In this document: piece after piece, positions 1-6,720 of the stretch | How the letters are laid out: every line of letters begins with the position of its first letter | Numbering within the stretch: position 1 is the stretch's first letter | Assembly: GCA_964443055.1 (NCBI GenBank) | Contig: CAYUBT010000047.1 | Location: 1-15,811, forward strand | DNA: 15,811 bases | Direction: 5' to 3' | Source: JADYZU01 sp964443055 | Lineage (GTDB): Bacteria; Pseudomonadota; Alphaproteobacteria; Rhodobacterales; Rhodobacteraceae | Notes under the pieces: model-generated | What the model was told of the DNA's origin: nothing | The model's input: the letters and a program-made list of their open reading frames with translations, nothing else | The model's database searches: none | Program-made: the position numbers and the translations under genes

Positions 1-1381
1 CGCTTGTCCGCAAAAGAGATTGCTCAAAACCAAGATCACCACGATGCGGCGGCACACCGTCAATGCCAAAGGCGCGCAGCACGCGGATCAGCACCCGTTC
101 ATCGGTGGTCTCGTCCAGGCTGATGCCGATCCGGTCCAGCCCGATCTTGCGGAAGTTCAGCCCCTGCTCACGCGCAGCCGCCAGAATCCCGGCCTGACCG
201 ACCCCGACCTCGACCGTGATCGTGTCGAAATAGGCGTCGGGGCTGACCTTCGCACCGGCGGCCTTCAGCGCCCGCGCAAGCCGCTGGGTCAGAAAATGCA
301 CCCGTTCGGCGATGGCGCGCAGGCCCTTTGGCCCGTGGAAGACCGCATACATCCCGGCCATGACCGCCAGCAGCGCCTGCGCCGTGCAGACATTCGACGT
401 GGCCTTCTCGCGGCGGATATGCTGCTCGCGCGTCTGCAGCGCGAGACGGTAGGCGCGGTTGCCGCGCGCGTCGACCGAGACACCGACCAGACGGCCGGGC
501 ATCTGGCGCTTGTGCTCGTCCCGCACGGCCATGAACCCGGCATGTGGCCCGCCATAGCCCAGCGGCACGCCGAACCTCTGGGCCGAGCCGACTGCAATGT
601 CGGCCCCCATCGCGCCCGGCTCCTTGAGCATGGTGAGCGCGAGCAGGTCCGTCGCCATCACCGCCAGCGCCTTGTTTTCATGCAGCGCGGCGATCAGGTC
701 GGAGAAGTCGCGGACATGGCCGTAGGTGCCCGGATACTGGAAGATCGCCCCGAAGACCAATGCAGGATCAAGCGCCTCGGGCGCGCCGGTGATGATCTCG
801 ATTCCCAGAGGCTCGGCGCGGGTGCGGATCACCGCGATGGTCTGGGGATGGCAGTTCTCGTCCACGAAGAAAGCCCGGGCCTTCGAGCGCGAGATGCGCT
901 CGGCCATGGCCATTGCCTCGGCCGCCGCCGTCGCCTCGTCGAGAAGCGAGGCATTGGCGATGTCGAGCCCGGTGAGGTCGCTCACCATGGTCTGGAAGTT
1001 CAGGAGCGCCTCGAGCCGCCCCTGCGCGATCTCGGGCTGATAGGGGGTATAGGCCGTGTACCAGGCGGGATTCTCGAAAATGTTGCGCTGGATCGCGGGC
1101 GGCGTGACGGTACCGTAATATCCCTGCCCGATCAGCGAGGTCATGACCTTGTTCTTCGCCGCCACCGCACGCAGCCGCTCGGTCAGTTCCCATTCGGTAA
1201 GCGGCAGCCAGGAAAGCGGTTTGTCCTGACGGATCGAGGGGGGAACGGTCTCGTCGATCAGCGTGTCGAGAGATGGCGTGCCCACGACCTTGAGCATCGC
1301 CTCGATCTCCTCGTCGGAGGGGCCGATATGGCGGCGATTGGCGAAATCATAGGGATCGTAGTCGGATTCCGAGAAAGTCAT
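1..1381 (-). CDS. gcvP: Glycine dehydrogenase (decarboxylating), P-protein, N-terminal part
   Basis: P-protein of the glycine cleavage system. It decarboxylates glycine with pyridoxal phosphate and passes the aminomethyl group to the lipoyl arm of GcvH. The reading frame is open from an ATG at 1381 to the left edge, giving 460 codons, about half of the usual ~950-residue single-chain enzyme. The start reads MTFSESDYDPYDFANRRHIG; the FxxRHIG signature is typical of the long single-chain form and absent from the split GcvPA subunit. Further family motifs are GQGYYGT (about residue 85), TPYQPEIAQGRLE (about 111) and GYGGPHAGF (about 270). The PLP-binding lysine lies in the C-terminal half and is outside the window. 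It is last in gcvT-gcvH-gcvP, 78 nt after gcvH, with a modest AAGG ribosome site. The gene is cut by the window edge, not visibly broken. Confidence 0.96.
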   Translation of the reverse strand, partial: MTFSESDYDPYDFANRRHIGPSDEEIEAMLKVVGTPSLDTLIDETVPPSIRQDKPLSWLPLTEWELTERLRAVAAKNKVMTSLIGQGYYGTVTPPAIQRNIFENPAWYTAYTPYQPEIAQGRLEALLNFQTMVSDLTGLDIANASLLDEATAAAEAMAMAERISRSKARAFFVDENCHPQTIAVIRTRAEPLGIEIITGAPEALDPALVFGAIFQYPGTYGHVRDFSDLIAALHENKALAVMATDLLALTMLKEPGAMGADIAVGSAQRFGVPLGYGGPHAGFMAVRDEHKRQMPGRLVGVSVDARGNRAYRLALQTREQHIRREKATSNVCTAQALLAVMAGMYAVFHGPKGLRAIAERVHFLTQRLARALKAAGAKVSPDAYFDTITVEVGVGQAGILAAAREQGLNFRKIGLDRIGISLDETTDERVLIRVLRAFGIDGVPPHRGDLGFEQSLLRTS

Positions 1382-1411
1382 CGCAGATACCTTGGTCAAA
1401 GGGCAGGCAGC

Positions 1412-1438
1412 GCCCCGGGCGGCGGCACCGTCCGGGGC
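1412..1438 (-). other. Hairpin in the gcvH-gcvP intergenic gap
   Basis: A perfect 7-bp inverted repeat (GCCCCGG at 1412-1418 and CCGGGGC at 1432-1438) encloses a 13-nt loop in the 78-nt gap between gcvH and gcvP. No T-tract follows on the minus strand, so it does not look like a full intrinsic terminator. It could be an mRNA processing or stability element that sets GcvP level relative to GcvH. The structure is seen directly; the role is inference. Confidence 0.45.
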
Positions 1439-1459
1439 ATGTGGTTCGGGAAGCGCCGT

Positions 1460-1816
1460 TTACTCGACGAGGGCCTTGTAGGCAGCCTCGTCCAGAAACT
1501 CGTCGACGACGGAGGTATCGGCAACCTTCAGCTTGAAGAACCATGCGTCGAAGGCAGATTCGTTCACAAGGCCCGGGTTGTCCACGAGCGCCTCGTTCAC
1601 CTCGACGATCTCTCCGGCGATGGGCGCGAAGATGTCGGAGGCGGCCTTCACGCTCTCGACCACGGCGACCGCGTCACCCGCGTCACATTCGAGCCCCGCC
1701 TCGGGCAGTTCGACGAAGACGACATCGCCCAGTTGTTCGGCCGCATGTTCGGTGATGCCGACGGTGACGACATCGCCGTCGACGCTCAGCCATTCATGAT
1801 CTTCGGTGAAACGCAT
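1460..1816 (-). CDS. gcvH: Glycine cleavage system H protein
   Basis: Lipoyl carrier of the glycine cleavage complex. It shuttles the aminomethyl group from GcvP to GcvT and is reoxidised by dihydrolipoamide dehydrogenase. The product is 118 residues, close to the usual ~120-130. It starts MRFTEDHEWL, the typical H-protein opening, and carries the lipoyl motif ESVKAASD with the modified lysine at residue 57, followed by the IFAPIAGEIVEVN strand. The frame stays open about 40 codons further upstream, but that part lies inside gcvT. The ATG at 1816 is chosen because the H-protein fold begins there and GAGG precedes it. The gcvT stop lies 7 nt upstream, so the two are translationally close and in one operon. 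Confidence 0.97.
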   Translation of the reverse strand: MRFTEDHEWLSVDGDVVTVGITEHAAEQLGDVVFVELPEAGLECDAGDAVAVVESVKAASDIFAPIAGEIVEVNEALVDNPGLVNESAFDAWFFKLKVADTSVVDEFLDEAAYKALVE

Positions 1817-1823
1817 AACATCC

Positions 1824-2945
1824 TCAGCGCTTGTAGGTTGGGGTATGGAACGGGAGTTTGACGACGGTTGCGGGCAGGCGGCGATTGCGCACCTCGCCTT
1901 CCAGGGCGGTGCCGGGCGCGGACAGCGCTGGAGGCACATAGCCCATGGCCATCGGGGCCTCTATCGAAGGACCGAAGCCGCCCGAGGTGACACGGCCGAC
2001 CTCCTGGCCATCGTGGAACAGGACCGTCCCCTCGCGCATCGGCGCGCGACCTTCCGGGGACAGGCCGACACGGATGCGGGCAGCACCATCCTCGATCTCG
2101 CGCAGGATGCGCCCGGCACCGGGGAAGCCCCCCTCGCGCGCGCCACCCCTGCGACGAACCTTCTGGATCGCCCAGTTCAGCCCGGCCTCGACAGGGCTCA
2201 CCGTCTCGTCGATGTCGTTGCCGTAAAGGCAGAGTCCGGATTCGAGACGCAGCGAGTCGCGCGCGCCAAGACCGACCGGCGCAACACGCTCGTCACCCAG
2301 CAGCGCACGGGCGAAATCCTCGGCACCCGCATCGGGAACCGAAATCTCGAACCCGTCCTCGCCGGTATAGCCCGAACGTGAAATCCACAGTTCCCCGAAG
2401 GCGGAGTCGCGAATCACCGAATCCATGAACTTCAGTTCGCCCGCATCGGCGACATGGGCGGCCAGCACGGCTTCGGCCTGCGGCCCCTGAAGCGCGAAGA
2501 GGCAGCGCCCCCCGACCATCTCGATTTCGGCTGCATCCGAAAGATGCGCCTGAAGATGAGCCAGATCTTCATGCTTGCGGCTTGCATTCACCACCAGCAG
2601 GAAATGATCCCCGCGATTGGCGAACATGAAATCGTCGAGAATGCCGCCCTCGTCATTGGTGAAGATGCCGTAGCGCTGGCGATTTTCCTTCAGGCCGGCG
2701 ACATCGGCGGGAATGACGGTTTCGAGGGCCAGTGCCAGCGCCTCCATATCCGTCTTCGGACGCAGGATGATCTGGCCCATATGGCTCACGTCGAACAGGC
2801 CCGCAGCGTCGCGGGTGTGCAGATGCTCCTTCATCACCCCGGCAGGATATTGCACCGGCATGGAATAGCCTGCGAAGGGCACCATGCGGGCCCCGAGTTC
2901 CCTGTGCAGATCGTCAAGGCGGAGTGTCAGCAAGTCTCCGGTCAC
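1824..2945 (-). CDS. gcvT: Aminomethyltransferase, glycine cleavage T protein (GTG start)
   Basis: T protein releases ammonia from the aminomethyl-lipoyl GcvH and forms 5,10-methylenetetrahydrofolate. The product is 373 residues, the normal length. Motifs seen are PFAGYSMPVQY (about 23-33), LFDVSHMGQ (50-58), TNDEGGILDD (96-105, with Asp98 at the position of the catalytic aspartate of the family), GYTGEDGFE (192-200) and RDSLRLESGLCLYG (about 225-238). The start is taken as GTG at 2945 because AAGGAG lies 6 nt before it and the family N-terminus begins there. The frame is open upstream to 3266 but that stretch is the riboswitch leader. It is the first gene of the gcvTHP operon and sits directly under the glycine riboswitch. 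Confidence 0.96.
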   Translation of the reverse strand: MTGDLLTLRLDDLHRELGARMVPFAGYSMPVQYPAGVMKEHLHTRDAAGLFDVSHMGQIILRPKTDMEALALALETVIPADVAGLKENRQRYGIFTNDEGGILDDFMFANRGDHFLLVVNASRKHEDLAHLQAHLSDAAEIEMVGGRCLFALQGPQAEAVLAAHVADAGELKFMDSVIRDSAFGELWISRSGYTGEDGFEISVPDAGAEDFARALLGDERVAPVGLGARDSLRLESGLCLYGNDIDETVSPVEAGLNWAIQKVRRRGGAREGGFPGAGRILREIEDGAARIRVGLSPEGRAPMREGTVLFHDGQEVGRVTSGGFGPSIEAPMAMGYVPPALSAPGTALEGEVRNRRLPATVVKLPFHTPTYKR

Positions 2946-2960
2946 GCGGTTCTCCTTCTC

Positions 2961-3006
2961 GCCGGGCCGCTCCGGCCGGGCATGTACCGGGGGCGTGTCC
3001 GCCCCC
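2961..3006 (-). promoter_or_regulatory. Two leader hairpins between riboswitch and gcvT start (candidate expression platform)
   Basis: On the minus strand two inverted repeats sit between the second glycine aptamer and the gcvT ribosome site. The first pairs GGGGGC (3006-3001) with GCCCCC (2994-2989) over a 6-nt loop. The second pairs GGCCG (2977-2973) with CGGCC (2969-2965) over GAG, extended by GCC/GGC outside one C-C mismatch, and ends 3 nt before the AAGGAG ribosome site at 2957-2952. No T-tract follows either, so control of translation start or processing is more likely than classical termination. The role is inferred. Confidence 0.45.
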
Positions 3007-3011
3007 CGAAT

Positions 3012-3190
3012 GCCCCCTCTGTCCCTGCCCCCGCGGGGGCGCCTGAGATCGTTATCCCTTCGGCGGGCGCATGAAGCGCCGCTCTCCAGAGTGTCCGACA
3101 GGACGGTCCCTTGCGCCTGAGAGTTTACCGGGGCGGTTGCTCCTTCGGCACCGGCCCCCTCCGGGGCCGGATTCTCCCGAGCCTGTCCGC
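3012..3190 (-). ncRNA. Tandem (two-aptamer) glycine riboswitch
   Basis: The minus-strand leader of gcvT carries the conserved glycine aptamer core twice. Aptamer 1 starts at GCGGACAGG (3190) and has GCCGAAGGAGCAA, then AAACTCTCAGGC, then AAGGGACC, ending near 3101. Aptamer 2 follows after only a short linker, with ACTCTGGAGAG (about 3093-3083), GCCGAAGGGATAA, TCTCAGGC and GGGACAGAGGGG, ending near 3012. The CTCT/AGAG pairs closing aptamer 2 can be seen. Glycine riboswitches typically precede gcv operons, and the downstream genes here are gcvT, gcvH and gcvP. The direction of control cannot be read from the sequence alone. Confidence 0.95.
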
Positions 3191-3193
3191 GAT

Positions 3194-3223
3194 TGCCTAG
3201 CCCGGGGCGGGGGCGGATGGCAA
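3194..3223 (-). promoter_or_regulatory. Candidate promoter of the gcvTHP operon
   Basis: On the minus strand TTGCCA (3223-3218) lies 18 nt upstream of TAGGCA (3199-3194). This would start transcription at about the first base of the first glycine aptamer (near 3188). The -10 element is a poor match to consensus. The position relative to the riboswitch is the main support. Confidence 0.35.
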
Positions 3224-3362
3224 GTGAAAGGTGGCCGGGCGACGGCTCCCGGGCTCCGAAACGCATGATGCAGCGGGGTTCGCATCCTCCCGGGAACGGA
3301 TGTAGTGGCCTCGAACGGGCTCGCGGACGGGTGCTCGGTTGGCAGGGTTACCAAGGAACCCC

Positions 3363-3443
3363 CGTCATTGCGAGGAGCCGAAGGCGACGCGGCAAGCCAG
3401 AACGTCGGACATCCGGGTTGCTTCGCGGACCCTCTCAATGACG
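3363..3443. repeat. Dispersed palindromic repeat, copy A (3' of cysK)
   Basis: An 81-bp element begins CGTCATTGCGAGGAGCC and ends CAATGACG, so its ends are inverted repeats of at least 8 bp, continuing with GAGG after one mismatch. Its first 42 bases match copy B (4591-4632) with a single difference. The centre is different between copies, and both then share GGGTTGCTTCGC. It lies 57 nt beyond the cysK stop. Elements with these CGTCATTGCGAG ends occur in multiple copies in many proteobacterial genomes. The rest of the gap between the riboswitch and cysK (3224-3362 and 3444-3500) shows no gene. It contains one imperfect 6-bp stem at 3455-3472. Confidence 0.85.
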
Positions 3444-3500
3444 GCAGGCGTGATGCACCGAAGCCCCGGCGCTTTTGATGGACAACCGGCTGCGCTGCCG

Positions 3501-4472
3501 TCAGCCCTCGCCCAGCCCCTCGAAAAGCGCGGTGGACAGGTAGCGTTCGGCGAAATCCGGCAGCACGGCGACGATCATCTTCCCCCGGTTCCCGGCCCGA
3601 AGCCCCAGTTCGACCGCAGCCTGCAGGGCCGCGCCCGAGGAAATGCCTGCAGGCACACCTTCGAGCCTGGCCACTTCGCGCGCGGTGGCGATCGCGTCCT
3701 CGTCGGCGACGGTCACCACCTCGTCATAGACACCGGTATCCAGCACGGCAGGCACGAAACCCGCACCCAGCCCCTGAATCCTGTGCGGCCCCGGGTCGCG
3801 GCCCGACAGGACCGCCGAGGCCGATGGCTCGACCGCCACGACCTGCAGCCCGGGCTTGCGGGCCTTGAGGACCTGCCCCGCCCCCGTCACCGTGCCGCCG
3901 GTGCCGACGCCCGAGACGAGGATATCGACCGCGCCGCCGGTATCGCGCCAGATTTCCTCGGCGGTGGTGCGGCGGTGGATTTCGGGATTGGCGAGATGTT
4001 CGAACTGGCTGACGATCACCGCGCCGGGTGTCGCGGCGGCGATCTCCGCGGCCTGCGCCACCGCTCCCTTCGTGCCCTTCGCGCCTTCGGTCAGCACCAG
4101 TTCGGCACCGAACAGCGCCATCATCTGCCGCCGTTCGACGGACATCGTCTCGGGCATGACGACGATCAGCCGATAACCGCGCGCGGCGGCGATGAAGGCC
4201 AGGGCGATGCCGGTATTTCCGGACGTCGCCTCGATCAGGACATTGCGTCCGGGCGCGATCCTGCCCTCGGCCTCGAGCGCGTCGATCATCGCCACACCGA
4301 TCCGGTCCTTGACCGAACCGAGCGGGTTGAACCCTTCGAGCTTGGCCACGATCTGCGCCTCGACCCCTCGCGCGGCGGCGAAACGGTCAAGCCGGACGAG
4401 GGGCGTGTTGCCGATGGTCTCGGCAAGCGAGGCATGGATTCGGCCGCCAGGGGCCTCATGGGTCGCGGACAT
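3501..4472 (-). CDS. cysK: Cysteine synthase A (O-acetylserine sulfhydrylase)
   Basis: PLP enzyme that makes cysteine from O-acetylserine and sulfide in the cytoplasm. The product is 323 residues, the usual CysK length. Motifs seen are GNTPLVRL (21-28), NPLGSVKDR with the PLP lysine at 55, TSGNTGIALA (83-92), the phosphate-binding GVGTGGT loop (188-194), GISSGAA (276-282, whose first Ser, 278, is at the position contacting the PLP ring nitrogen), and ERYLSTALFEGL near the end. The ATG at 4472 is preceded by AGAGGA about nine bases upstream. The gene is flanked on both sides by copies of the same dispersed repeat and appears to be transcribed alone. CysM is less likely because of the length and the GPHRIQGLGAGF segment typical of CysK. 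Confidence 0.95.
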   Translation of the reverse strand: MSATHEAPGGRIHASLAETIGNTPLVRLDRFAAARGVEAQIVAKLEGFNPLGSVKDRIGVAMIDALEAEGRIAPGRNVLIEATSGNTGIALAFIAAARGYRLIVVMPETMSVERRQMMALFGAELVLTEGAKGTKGAVAQAAEIAAATPGAVIVSQFEHLANPEIHRRTTAEEIWRDTGGAVDILVSGVGTGGTVTGAGQVLKARKPGLQVVAVEPSASAVLSGRDPGPHRIQGLGAGFVPAVLDTGVYDEVVTVADEDAIATAREVARLEGVPAGISSGAALQAAVELGLRAGNRGKMIVAVLPDFAERYLSTALFEGLGEG

Positions 4473-4554
4473 GGCGGGGGTTCCTCTCCGGGTGCGAATC
4501 TGCTGCGAAATGCCGTCAGTTTATTCCACCATGGGGGAGAGGCACCATAGGGCC

Positions 4555-4567
4555 GCGCGCAATGACG
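4555..4567. repeat. Solo terminal arm of the dispersed repeat
   Basis: GCGCGCAATGACG matches the right-hand end of the dispersed repeat (compare GCTCGCAATGACG ending at 4672). It lies 23 nt before the start of copy B and 82 nt upstream of the cysK start codon. It may be the remnant of a further decayed copy abutting copy B. A chance match is possible because it is short. Confidence 0.4.
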
Positions 4568-4590
4568 GGGCGGCCGCACCCTTCCCCCAC

Positions 4591-4672
4591 CGTCATTGCG
4601 AGGAGCCAAAGGCGACGCGGCAAGCCAGAACGGCGTGAGGACCGGGTTGCTTCGCTTGCGCTCGCAATGACG
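4591..4672. repeat. Dispersed palindromic repeat, copy B (3' of the lacI-type gene)
   Basis: An 82-bp element with a perfect 12-bp terminal inverted repeat: CGTCATTGCGAG at 4591-4602 and CTCGCAATGACG at 4661-4672. The inner part (GGCGACGCGGCAAGCC and GGGTTGCTTCGCTTGCG) can extend the stem imperfectly. It carries the same 42-bp block as copy A, in the same orientation. It lies 33 nt beyond the lacI-type stop codon and 118 nt upstream of the cysK start, so transcripts from the regulator must cross it before cysK. No coding capacity is seen. Confidence 0.88.
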
Positions 4673-4705
4673 AGGTGAGGCAAACCCTGCGCGCAACTGT
4701 CGCAC

Positions 4706-5731
4706 TCACAGGGGTGCACAGCTTTCGCTCAGCACGATGTCGAACGGAGTCTCGCCCTCCGCGGGCGCGCCGGGCGCGGCCCGGTTGAAATGGCCCGCGA
4801 TGATGTCGAGAGCGCGGCGCGCCTCGAGTGCGGGATTCTGGTCGAGCACCGCGTCGATCTCGCCCGCGCCGAGCATCTTGCGGCGGATGCGGGTCAGTTC
4901 ATGGGTCACCAGCACGACCTCGCCCGCACGACTGCGCGCACGGAGTTCGGCCATGATCCCGCGATTGCCCCAGGTGGTGTTGTAAATGCCGCGCACGTCG
5001 GGGTGATGGCCGAGCGCACGCGCCACGACCTGAGCGGCGCGGCTGTCGTCCTCCTCGCTCTCGAGCGGGTCGAGCACCCGGCAGGCCGGAAAGCGTGTCT
5101 CCATGACCCGGCGAAAGCCGATGCCCCGCTGGCGATGCCCGGCGAACAGGCGCATCCCGAGCAGGATCAGCACCTCCCCGCCCGCAGGGCCGATGAAGCG
5201 GCCCATGAGTTCCGCCGCAACCCGCCCCATGCGCAGATTGTCCGGCCCGACATAGGCGATCCGTCCCGAGGACGGCAGGTCGTTGACGATGGTCACGACC
5301 GGAATGCGGGCGAGAGCCTCGTCGACGGCGGCACTGACCTCGGGGTGATCCGGGCTGCAGATGATGAGACCGTCATAATCCTGCGCCAGATCCCGCACCC
5401 GTCGTGCGGTGGCGGAGGCTTCGCGCGGAGCGAGATGATGGATATGGCAGCGCATGCTCATCTCTCGCGCGACCGGATCGAGCGCCTGGAAGGAATCGCG
5501 CAATGCCTCGAAGAAGGGATTGGCCGGGCTCGGCATGAGAATGCCGATCCGCAGGAGCCGCAGATGTGCGCGCGGCATCCGTCGGTCGAGATCGAGCTTC
5601 ACGCACCATTCCAGAACCCGCGCCTCGGCCCGGGCCGACACCCCGCCGCGCCGGTTCACCACCCGGTCGACCGTGGCGAGGCTCACCCCCGCCGCGCGGG
5701 CAATATCCTCCAATGTGGTCTTGCGTGTCAT
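4706..5731 (-). CDS. LacI-family transcriptional regulator
   Basis: Probable local regulator of the divergent sugar or inositol operon. The N-terminus (residues 5-30, TLEDIARAAGVSLATVDRVV) is a LacI-type helix-turn-helix. From about residue 61 (RIGILMPSPANPFFEAL) follows a periplasmic-binding-protein-like ligand domain to the end, 341 residues in all. The recognition helix has VDRVVN in place of the common VSRVLN, and the hinge helix lacks the usual YxPN motif. Both suggest a subfamily distant from LacI itself. The ATG at 5731 gives the standard short N-terminus; a TTG at 5758 would add nine residues. No strong ribosome site precedes either. The gene is divergent from the iolE-like gene with an 83-nt gap holding a palindrome. 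The ligand cannot be read from the sequence, but an inositol or a product of it is likely from context. Confidence 0.9.
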   Translation of the reverse strand: MTRKTTLEDIARAAGVSLATVDRVVNRRGGVSARAEARVLEWCVKLDLDRRMPRAHLRLLRIGILMPSPANPFFEALRDSFQALDPVAREMSMRCHIHHLAPREASATARRVRDLAQDYDGLIICSPDHPEVSAAVDEALARIPVVTIVNDLPSSGRIAYVGPDNLRMGRVAAELMGRFIGPAGGEVLILLGMRLFAGHRQRGIGFRRVMETRFPACRVLDPLESEEDDSRAAQVVARALGHHPDVRGIYNTTWGNRGIMAELRARSRAGEVVLVTHELTRIRRKMLGAGEIDAVLDQNPALEARRALDIIAGHFNRAAPGAPAEGETPFDIVLSESCAPL

Positions 5732-5754
5732 GGCCGCAGTCTGAGGGGAATCCG

Positions 5755-5770
5755 TCAAATTGCAAGATGA
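5755..5770. promoter_or_regulatory. Candidate operator palindrome between regulator and operon
   Basis: The 16-bp sequence of form TCAnnTTGCAAnnTGA is symmetric at 12 of 16 positions around a central GC. It is the best palindrome in the 83-nt gap between the lacI-type ATG (5731) and the iolE-like ATG (5815). Size and placement suit a LacI-family site able to control both directions. TTGCAA could also act as a -35 element, but no convincing -10 follows at the right distance. Confidence 0.4.
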
Positions 5771-5814
5771 AGCGGCGTGGGCAACTGGCTACTCCTGAGA
5801 TGGGGGAGGCCACG

Positions 5815-6720
5815 ATGTCAGACACGGTCCGGAACATCAGGCTGGCGGTCAGTCCGCTGTCCTGGGTGAACGAGGTTCTCCATGACCTCGGCGCGGGAAC
5901 CACGCCCGGCCAGGTTCTGGGCGAGGCCGCCCAGGCAGGTTTCGAGGGGGTCGAGACAAGCCGCATCTTCCCGCACGAGGCGGAACCCCTGCGCATGCTC
6001 CTCGATGCGCACGGCCTGTCGCTCGCCTCGGGCTGGTTCAGCGGCACGCTTGCCGAGAATCCCGTCGCCCATGACATCGAGACCGTGCGCGGCCACGCGG
6101 CGCTCCTGCGCGACTGCGGTGCCCGGGTCCTGGTCTATGGCGAGACTGCCCATATGGCTGCCGACGCGCTGGATGTGGCCCTGTTCGCACGCCGCCCGCT
6201 GTCCGGGATCGACATCGCCGCTTACGGGCAGAGGCTCACGGCATTCGCGGATCACCTGCAGGCGGCCTACGGGCTTGCGCTGAGTTTCCACCACCATCTG
6301 ATGATGATCGGCGAGACCCTCGACGAGATCAGCGCGATCATGATGGCCACCGGGCCGTCGGTGGGCCTCCTGCTCGACACCGGCCATGCCGCGGCGGCGG
6401 GCTTCGACTATGCCGACCTGATCGCGGCCTTCGGCGACCGCATCAACCATATCCACCTGAAGGATGTCCGCCGCCCGGTTCTGGACCGGCTGCACCGCGA
6501 GGGTGGCAGTTTCAACGCGGGCGTCCGTGCGGGAATGTTCACGGTACCGGGCGACGGGGATGTCGATTTCACCCCGCTCGCCGATTTCCTCGCGTCGGGC
6601 GGATATGAAGGCTGGCTCGTGGTCGAGGCGGAACAGGACCCGGCCAAAGCACCGCCACCGGAAACCGTAACCCGCGCCGCACGGTTCGTGCGCGAACATG
6701 TCATGAGGGGCGCGCAATGA
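5815..6720 (+). CDS. iolE: IolE-family inosose dehydratase (TIM-barrel)
   Basis: Likely dehydrates a keto-inositol, as IolE converts 2-keto-myo-inositol to a diketo product. The 301-residue protein is an AP-endonuclease-2/xylose-isomerase-like barrel. Strong IolE segments are SGWFSG (72-77), VLVYGET (105-111), LLLDTGHA (185-192), INHIHLKDVRR (210-220), FTVPGDGDVDF (242-252) and WLVVEAEQDPAKA (267-279). Candidate metal or active-site residues are His159-161, Asp188, His191, His212, His214 and Glu271. One departure stands out: after the HHH triplet, IolE normally reads MGT, but here it is LMM (162-164). The N-terminal WxNDD motif is also altered to WVNEV. The ATG at 5815 follows GGGGGAGG at the right distance; an upstream ATG at 5800 overlaps that ribosome site. 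It is the first operon gene and overlaps the next by 4 nt (ATGA). Substrate may differ from myo-inosose. Confidence 0.78.
   Translation: MSDTVRNIRLAVSPLSWVNEVLHDLGAGTTPGQVLGEAAQAGFEGVETSRIFPHEAEPLRMLLDAHGLSLASGWFSGTLAENPVAHDIETVRGHAALLRDCGARVLVYGETAHMAADALDVALFARRPLSGIDIAAYGQRLTAFADHLQAAYGLALSFHHHLMMIGETLDEISAIMMATGPSVGLLLDTGHAAAAGFDYADLIAAFGDRINHIHLKDVRRPVLDRLHREGGSFNAGVRAGMFTVPGDGDVDFTPLADFLASGGYEGWLVVEAEQDPAKAPPPETVTRAARFVREHVMRGAQ

Noticed and set aside
20..1861. 613-residue plus-strand open frame
   Set aside because: It is antisense to gcvP and gcvH, whose products are unmistakable. Its translation is rich in Arg, Gly, His and Asp and has no recognisable domain, as expected for an antisense frame in GC-rich DNA.
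2946..3266. Upstream extension of gcvT by 107 codons
   Set aside because: The stretch is the glycine riboswitch leader. The GTG at 2945 has a strong ribosome site and the family N-terminus begins there.
5729..5758. TTG start for the LacI-type regulator, adding nine residues
   Set aside because: The ATG at 5731 gives the usual short N-terminus before the helix-turn-helix. The TTG extension would also overlap the candidate operator and has no better ribosome site.
4790..5770. 326-residue plus-strand open frame
   Set aside because: It is antisense to the LacI-type regulator, which has a clear helix-turn-helix and ligand domain.
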